Shown here: positions 57,460-64,000 of the stretch, in pieces
Position numbering within the stretch: the first letter of the stretch is position 1
Layout of the letters: each line of letters begins with the position of its first letter
NCBI GenBank assembly: GCA_025618425.1
Contig: CM046852.1
Location: forward strand, 62,001 to 126,000
Length of the DNA: 64,000 nucleotides
From: Heliocidaris tuberculata
Taxonomy: Eukaryota; Echinodermata; Echinoidea; Camarodonta; Echinometridae
Direction of reading: 5' to 3'
Program-made: the position numbers and the translations under genes
Notes under the pieces: generated by a model
Databases searched by the model: none
What the model saw: the letters and a program-made list of their open reading frames with translations, nothing else
Told to the model about the DNA's origin: nothing

Positions 57460-58830
57460 AAGAGTATCCACAAGGTATATGGAGTAACAATGCTGCATTT
57501 AAACTGCTTTTAATGCCACTCATTAGCCCACTTATTAATACCGCTGTGGGACTTTCATCTACTTTTCCTGAAATATAGGAGTATATTGCACCTTTTGATT
57601 TTCGGAGAGAGTCCTTTTCAAGGAGTAACACTGCATATAAACTGCATTTAGATGCCCACAAAACTTATTAGCCCACATATTAAGGCAGCACCGGGGCATG
57701 CAAATTCTTGGTACATCGCCATGATCGCCAGTATGTATTTTATTCTTTTAATTTGAAAGAGAAAAAGAGAAGAATATTCCAAGCCCACTAAATTGAGACC
57801 GCATCGAGACATGATTGCTCTCTACTTTTCTATATACCTATATTTTGCACCATTTTTATGTCTTTTTATAGACCATTCGAATTTAAGAGAAAAATCCTGC
57901 ATCTGAACTGATTTTGATGTCACACATATAGCATACATAGCTCATTAGCCCACTCAATTAAGCCAGCATTGGGACATAATTATTCTCTTACTACTTCTTT
58001 CTAACTACACATTGCACCATCTGTATGTCTTTTTATAGAGTATTCCAATCAGTAGTGATCCTGCATCTGAACTGCTCTTAATGCAACACAGGTTACTAGC
58101 CCACTCAGTATTATAGGCCAGCATTGGGACACAATAACTCACTTCTTTTCTATAACTATATATTGCACCATTTGCATGTCTTTTCATAGAGTATTCCAAT
58201 GAGTAATAATCCTGCATCTGAACTGCTTTTTCATGTCACACATCACCCGTTCTCTGGTTTGGGGAGGGGGCACTATCCTGAAAAAAATCTGCAAGAAAAG
58301 AAAAAAAAAAAAAAAAAAAAAACACGTTTTTTAAAGTGCCTTGTTGGGCTAAAAAATTACTGCCGGTGCCACAAAATAGGTGGCACACTCTTCTTTTGTA
58401 TCTAGTGTGGTATACATAAGATACGCTAGATTTGATTTTTTGGGGGTGCCCCTCCCCCCTCCCCGATCTGCCAGTGCATTAACCAACTCTTTATCAGAGA
58501 TACGAATAGGTCAAGTTTTTCACATCTATATACAGGTATATAAATAAGTATTTCGAGGAATAATAACTCTGCATATGCCTACAGCCCTACACAGAACTCA
58601 TTAAGACCGCAATGGGGCATGACAAATCTCTGTATTTGCAGAACTAGATATTGCACTATTTATGTCGTTTGTACGTCTTTTTACAGAGTATATTTTAGAG
58701 AGTAATAACGCTGCATCTTGACTGCATTTTGATGTCCATGCAGGCAAGCAGGACTCATTATGATCGCATTGGAGCATTACTATTTCTCAAGTATTATTTC
58801 AGAAACATAATGATCGCTGGCTATCTCTTG
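57460..58830 (+). repeat. Degenerate tandem array, unit ~130-170 bp
   Basis: A unit with tctttttatagagtattcca, then atcctgcatctgaactgc, then ttttgatgtcacac, then tagcccact, then gcattgggaca recurs. Anchors of the gctgcat/cctgcat..actgc type lie at about 57490, 57630, 57897, 58062, 58210, 58570 and 58710. A non-repeat insertion (about 58250-58490, with poly-A and a MITE-like end) interrupts it. Copies are roughly 70-85% similar by eye. Confidence 0.75.
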
Positions 58831-58951
58831 GGACTCGTCACGATGTCTGACGTGACCTCATTAGTGTGATAATTGATCTTTCAAATGGCATAATCTTTTG
58901 AATAAACGGATGCCTTGCTGATCAAACACCAGGTATTCTATATGCTAAGGG

Positions 58952-59135
58952 CACTAGCGTACGGTGGGGGGGGGGGGCAAGGGGACCCCATGACATCTGT
59001 TAACCCACTCCCCACTGGGCGATTTTGGAGGGTTGGCGAGAATTAAAAAATACGAATCTCCCTCCAAGCAGTTTCCGCTCACCATTTCCTTGGAAGTTTT
59101 GCCCCTCTTGACGCCAAGGTCCAGTTACGCCACTG
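58952..59135. mobile_element. hAT-type MITE, 184 bp, perfect 8-bp target duplication
   Basis: It starts cactagcgtacggtgg, ends ccagttacgccactg, and is flanked by gctaaggg on both sides (58944-58951 and 59136-59143). It has one poly-G run near its left end. Same general end type as the MITE at 46802-47038. Confidence 0.85.
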
Positions 59136-59242
59136 GCTAAGGGCAAGGCTGATGTTCGTTTACAGTCCATTTGACGTTCCTGTACAGCCAACAATGAACC
59201 TAGAAAAGTTCTTTGCGTTGAAGTTTTTTTTTGTATTTAATT

Positions 59243-59420
59243 GAACTGAAGTGGTTTATTGTTAAAATTTCATCTCGGCCAATGGCCGAATCGCGAAATC
59301 TTTTACAGAATAAAAAAACATACTTCTATACAATTACGACAAGTATACAAATAATCATTATGTACAAAAGCATAAAATTCAAGCTGGATACAAATTATTA
59401 TACTTTATGAGAAAGATTCA
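59243..59420 (-). mobile_element. LINE 3' end with hairpin, minus orientation
   Basis: The minus-strand end has stem-loop ggccattggcc followed by gagatgaaattttaacaata then aacca, parallel to 19968-20020. It has no readable coding part. Confidence 0.5.
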
Positions 59421-60600
59421 GGGGTAGTGGGTTGGATGTTACGATAATTGTTGACAACATATATATTTAACTTGGAGTTGATTCAATGATATTACAAAAG
59501 TTAAGTGAGAATCAGTGTAGGCATCAAAACAACTGGGTGTACTGCCTGAAACCATATCATACTTTGGATTAGAAGGAAATCCGATCTTGCGTATCTTAAG
59601 TACACATCCAGTGTAACAAAGAAAATGTTCCCCATACAAATTTGGGGGGGGGGCACTTTTTTTTACCCTTGTGACCCCCCAAAATCTGATTACCTTTCTA
59701 TTTTCGCTTGTCAGACAATATCAGGAGAAAAGGGTACACAAAATATCTGAAGGCTCATTAGTTTCCCAACTATGAGGCCTGAAACCTTTCATTTCATTTA
59801 TTCATTCAAATTCATCGACATTGGGGGGGGGGGGGGGGGGGGCAACATTGATGATGTATAAGCGAAAACCTCTAGAATCTTGTTCTTGCTGTGGTCTAAA
59901 AACTCCTGATCGGTCTTCATATCTTAACTGTATGCATCTTTAAACATTAACCAGATTCATTGACTTTGAGAATGATGTCATAAAAAGGGGGAACGGGTCG
60001 GAGACAAATATTACTCATTGCGAAGACACCCCCCCCCCCCCCCTGCAAGCAAGCAATATTGAATCGTAAAAATCACGGAAATTCATCTCGACAGCGATAA
60101 TTAAACACCGCATGTCCGAGCAGAAATTAGGAAATTATATTTGTATTGCTGTATATTACCGTCACATGTGGCGTTTAAATCAAGAGTAGTCTCTGTGCGT
60201 GGATCGAAGCACGTATGGAAACTGACTATATTCATTTTGACATGTTAATGCTATTGGAAACAAATTCACATCAGTCATTGTAGTTTTACATCGGAGTAAA
60301 GATGTTACTTGTTATTAATGATCAATTACTGAATGAAAAATAACACAAGGATCTAGAGCATAACCGAGAACGAGAATTAGTTTAAATGAACCGGGGGGGG
60401 GGGGGGGGGGGGGGAGAATGAGAAAGAGAGGTCGAAGTCGAATAATAATCAGAAGAGAAATAAATCTTCAAATCGTCATCTCATTATTCTGTCTGCTTTG
60501 CTCAGCTCACCTTCACTTCCAGTCCCTTCTCTATTAACCTGTTGACTACTGCATACTCTCATTCCCATAGGATTAATACAGGGATCACTCGGTTCCAGTA
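59421..60600. other. Intergenic with poly-G/C runs, no gene recognised
   Basis: Poly-G at 59643, 59823-59842 and 60392-60414; poly-C at 60028-60043. Otherwise ordinary AT-rich DNA. Confidence 0.5.
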
Positions 60601-60619
60601 GAAAATGGGTTAAAAGGAG

Positions 60620-60771
60620 GGGAAATGCTTGGCTGCTCTGAAGCAAATCTGGGGACCGACCTTTAACGTCACCATCCGAAAGACGTGACTCGGTCTCGAA
60701 CCTGGGTCCGCTGAATCAGTTTATAACTTCCACTGTTAGCTGGATTACAGGCGCACGCCACAACGCCCAGC
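60620..60771 (-). mobile_element. SINE with 7SL RNA-like head
   Basis: On the minus strand it starts gctgggcgttgtggcgtgcg, then cctgtaatccagcta. This closely resembles the 5' end of animal 7SL (SRP) RNA, the part that gave rise to Alu. It continues through ctgattcagcggacccaggt, then tcgagaccgagtcacg (B box ggttcgagacc, 60692-60702), and a body tctttcggatggtgacgtta then aaggtcggtcccc shared with the SINE at 16520-16712. Tail and target duplication are not clear, so the end at ~60620 is approximate. Confidence 0.6.
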
Positions 60772-60779
60772 TTTTATTT

Positions 60780-61237
60780 CTCTAACTTTTTACCCTGCTT
60801 TTTATTTGTTTTTGTAATGGTTCTTCTTTGCCTGATTTAATCGAGACATTGAAAACGTGATAGATTTCTTTATTTTTGAATATAATCTAATTATATATTT
60901 TGTGTCATTTTTACATTACTATATATTATTTCATTTTTCATATTTCATATCATATATCTTTAAAATATGTTTACATATTTCAGTTTTTACACCTTATCTT
61001 ACTGAACTTTTTCATTTTTATATGTTTTGCAATATTTTCTGAGCTTTATCTTAATTTCTATGATATATACATTATTTTCTCATATTTTTGTGCATGTAAC
61101 TGTTGTTTTGATATTTGTATTTATATTTTATTATTCATTGTATTTTATTGATATAAGGCCCCATTGTAAATCAGCCAAGTAGCTGAATTGGGCTTTTACC
61201 GTGTTTAAATAAATAAATCAAATCAAATCAAATCATT
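60780..61237 (+). mobile_element. LINE 3' region with hairpin and (aaatc)n tail
   Basis: A very AT-rich stretch leads to aaggccccattgtaaatcag, then ccaagtagctgaattgggct, then aaataaataaatc and repeated aaatc. The stem cagc..gctg and the tail match the 3' ends at 3430 and, in layout, 19968 and 59243. No coding part is readable. Confidence 0.55.
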
Positions 61238-62236
61238 TCAGTCTTATGATAGACATGACAGATTCGTTCTTTGCTTAAGGTTCCTTGTATTTTCATTTAT
61301 TAAAATTTCTCCCTCCTTCACTTACATTATCCCGACGTCTCAATCTTCTTTCACCCATTCAAATGATGGCGAATCATTATTTATAATATGTGTGCACTGG
61401 TATTACTCAAACGTCTTGGGAAGGTTAGTAAATAAAACGTTGAAATCAAAGAATCGTATCTGTTTGTATATTGTGCAAATATAATTGGTAAAAATATGAA
61501 CCAATGGAAGGGATATGCATCGTGTTTATCCACGAAACTTGCATGAGTCACTGTGCTTATTGTCAATATCATACTAATAAATCCATGCATGCGGGTGCAT
61601 TTTTATCACGCACATACATCTCTATTCATCTATTCATACAACGCACTTTTATTCCTGTGTCGCTGATTGGTGGATTCATCCGGATCACGTGACATAGCTG
61701 TCGCCACTTTTGCTTTGTGCTGTAGACAGTGTATCGATGAACTGAGTGTGCAATCAATATACAAATCACTGCGTGTCGCAGATGAATGATGTGGGGCAAC
61801 ATAATGATGTAGCGTGACTACTGGGAAGATGAGGAGAGTCAAATTATCTGCGACAGGATTGATTGCATTAATTAAAATACGCATTATTGGGCGAGGTCAC
61901 ATAAAGGTCGCCCTGTGGTTCAAATACGTTTGTCCCTCATACATTTACATCGTGTGCGAACCAAAATGAAGCGGAATGTTCTTCAGACCTAGGACCTAAC
62001 AAATCGTGAGTAATTGTCCGTGCGGACAAATTAACCACGCTACAACACTGTATATCACATTGTCAACATAATTACGTACGACTTATTTACATTCCATATG
62101 TGCGGATTAATATAGAAGAATAGGTAATCTCTTCTAAAGGAATGCTTTTTTCCCCCTTTTTTTTACAATTTCTGCCCCAGATAAATTAAATGACATGTAA
62201 CTGGATGAATAAGATATGAGTCAAGGAAAGACTCAC

Positions 62237-62322
62237 CGTTTTTAGTGTTTACAAGCTCAAATTGTATATTCCGAATTCGTAATAGAATATGATAATACTT
62301 GAAATTGAAAAAACCTAGTGCC
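62237..62322 (-). other. Exon-like stretch with strong splice sites
   Basis: Minus strand: a long T tract then aattgtag (acceptor), 86 nt, then donor gtgagt. One frame is open and reads ALGFFNFKYYHILLRIRNIQ, then FELVNTKN, phase 1 to phase 1. I recognise no family, and such sites occur by chance in AT-rich DNA. Confidence 0.2.
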
Positions 62323-63872
62323 CTACAATTAAAAAAAAAGTCATATAAAAATGCAAACGATGGGTTGGTCAAATAATATTGGATACCGATAACCCCCCCT
62401 TTTGGCTCAGGTAATGCATTTTGAATGCGTTTCTTTCGATTTCACCTACTTTAATGATTTGGACTATATACATTATATAGTCCATACAAACACTTGGTTT
62501 CATGATGGGGTGGGCCCCCCCCCACCCTCTCTTGAAAGCAGCTCCTATATTACCTTCACAATGTCTATGCCTCTTTAAATATTTGATACAGCCCCCCTTG
62601 ATAATTAATTTTCCAGAATTGGAAAGAGGGAAAACTTCGCTAATTGTAGCAATGTTGACGGTTGATCGAGATAACATGCATGTAAATTAACAACTGACCT
62701 GAAAAAGCAATCAGTTATATATTTTTAATCTACGTATATCCCAGGAGAAATTATAAAAAAACTACCTGGGAAGTTTGTGATTGAAATATCATGCCTCATC
62801 ATATATACATGCAGCTGAAAAAAAGTAAAACTTTGCTCCAGCATGTCCAGTGAGGACACGTACTTATATGCATATACGACCAAGACTACACTGCATTAGT
62901 CATGTTAGTGTTGTCACTTATGTGTTTGTGCTAGTGTTCTTAGCATTAGTAACTAATCAAATTTTATGTTTTTATATCTTTTTAAATAAATACAACAGCA
63001 ATCGAAAAGAAAGTTCAGAGATTTTTATAATTTAATTCAGGTTATCCAGATGTTGTTGTTTTGCAATTGTTAAAAAGTATATTTCTTGTCATGTTTTATG
63101 CTTCGTGTTTCTGGAATTTAATTATTAAAAAAATGGTATTTTCTGTGTATAATGATTTTGAAGACCACCTACGATATAGTTTCAAGAGTGGTATATATCA
63201 AGACCTAGTCATACAGAGGAGCACTGGCGTTGTCATGGTGTGAGAGGGGGGGGGGGGATGCTGGATATATTACATCACATTACATTACATGTAGGTGGAT
63301 GAAATGCGAGGGATCAAAGCGGCTGAGCGGGTTAGGGTTTGGGATGGAGTGCAATATCTCATTTTCACTTTCCGTTGCTCCTCTTCTCGTTATCTTTATG
63401 TTAAAATAAGCTTTTCCCGATGATTTACTCACGTGTTTACCATTCGATTTGGAAGGGGAGCTTTACCCCTACCTTCATAGCTATGCCAATGAAAGTCACA
63501 TAATGAAAAACTGAAAATGTGCTTTTTGACGGAGTTCCAATGACGTGCATTTGCTTGAGTTGGCCTTTACGTCAACCCCTTCACGAGAAGAGTCGTCGTT
63601 CGCTCAATTGACTCCCGAATTAGGAGTGACCCTCTTGCCTGACATATGACAAGTCATGTTGTCAGTTGTGGAAAGTGCAGTACACTTGAGTTCAGTACCG
63701 CGCTTTGAAGTGGGAGACGGTTACCATGGTGATAGCTCCTCCCTGATGCTCATCCCTCCCTGATCTACCTGGCCCACTTTATTTTTTTTTACTGCTCTCT
63801 CACTACCTATCCTCTCTCTTTTAATTATTCCTATCAAATTCTTATCATTCATAATCCCTAAATATCTGTGAA

Positions 63873-63873
<1 letters not shown>

Positions 63874-63917
<44 letters not shown>
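63874..63917. repeat. (ct)n microsatellite
   Basis: About 22 ct dinucleotides, followed by a short (at)n/(gtat)n stretch. Confidence 0.95.
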
Positions 63918-63922
<5 letters not shown>

Positions 63923-64000
63923 TGTATATGTATGTATATATATATATTTTTTCCCCCCTCCTCCCCTCTTTCTTTCTGTCTTTCTGTTCTTGATCTTTTC

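Larger units (their letters stand above)
61238..64000. other. Intergenic DNA, no firm gene
   Basis: Mostly AT-rich. Poly-C at 62516, poly-G at 63247 and a (ct)n microsatellite at 63874-63917 are the only clear structures apart from the exon-like stretch at 62237-62322. Confidence 0.45.

Noticed and set aside
60737..60775. Human Alu contamination
   Set aside because: Only the ~35 bases common to 7SL and Alu match. The adjacent sequence is not Alu, and the body matches another SINE in this same window, so a native 7SL-like element is the better explanation.
1..64000. Bacterial features (operons, CRISPR arrays, ribosome binding sites)
   Set aside because: Spliced gene structure, SINE/LINE content and base composition are those of an animal genome. 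No array of short direct repeats with unique spacers was seen.

Overview
This is eukaryotic, animal-type genomic DNA. Coding sequence is split into short exons with GT/AG introns. The window is dense in non-LTR retrotransposons, cut-and-paste DNA transposons, MITEs and minisatellites. Two 500-base N blocks (1510-2009, 34446-34945) are scaffold gaps. The style (poly-G/C tracts at transposon ends, hAT/Harbinger/TTAA-type elements, an invertebrate-like SLC5 gene) suggests a marine invertebrate deuterostome, most likely an echinoderm such as a sea urchin. That is inference; the sequence alone does not prove the species.

One host protein gene is clearly recognisable. It is a sodium-coupled SLC5 transporter (SLC5A8/SLC5A12-like monocarboxylate type) on the minus strand, with eleven exons between 30889 and 21489. 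They encode about 490 residues, from roughly TM4 to the C-terminus. The first ~150 residues (5' exons) were not found. Exon phases agree throughout once two single-base insertions are allowed for (near 29887 and 29030). Those are either assembly errors or signs of a pseudogene. Part of its 176-nt exon is duplicated as a decayed remnant at 23533-23640. Its introns hold several mobile elements.

Layout. 1-1509: satellite higher-order repeat (573 bp = 3 x ~191), then a gap. 2-11 kb: intergenic DNA with minisatellite-bearing repeats (3840-4660) and an alternating A-B-A-B tandem repeat (8342-8955). 11.17-16.01 kb: a TTAA-flanked inverted-repeat element with a nearly full-length CR1-group LINE inserted at its centre. 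16.4-20.1 kb: foldback repeats, a SINE, a tRNA-Gly(TCC)-like gene, and a second decayed LINE. 21.5-30.9 kb: the SLC5 gene, with foldback elements, a THAP-bearing TTAA element (26589-28040), a palindromic MITE and LINE fragments in its introns. 31-41 kb: hAT-type elements, several with 8-bp target-site duplications, nested MITEs and a ~430-bp palindrome. 42-48 kb: LINE remnant, minisatellites and a 2.2-kb hAT-like element. 48-52 kb: minisatellites and low-complexity DNA. 52.2-54.9 kb: a PIF/Harbinger element with TTA target duplication, itself interrupted by a LINE. 55-59 kb: foldback element, degenerate ~160-bp tandem array, 184-bp hAT MITE. 59-64 kb: LINE 3' ends, a SINE with a 7SL-like head, and AT-rich DNA without recognised genes.

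The most unusual observations are the 7SL-like SINE head at 60620-60771, whose body is shared with a differently headed SINE at 16520-16712; the SLC5 exon duplication and double frameshift; nested transposons whose order can be read; and two higher-order tandem repeats.
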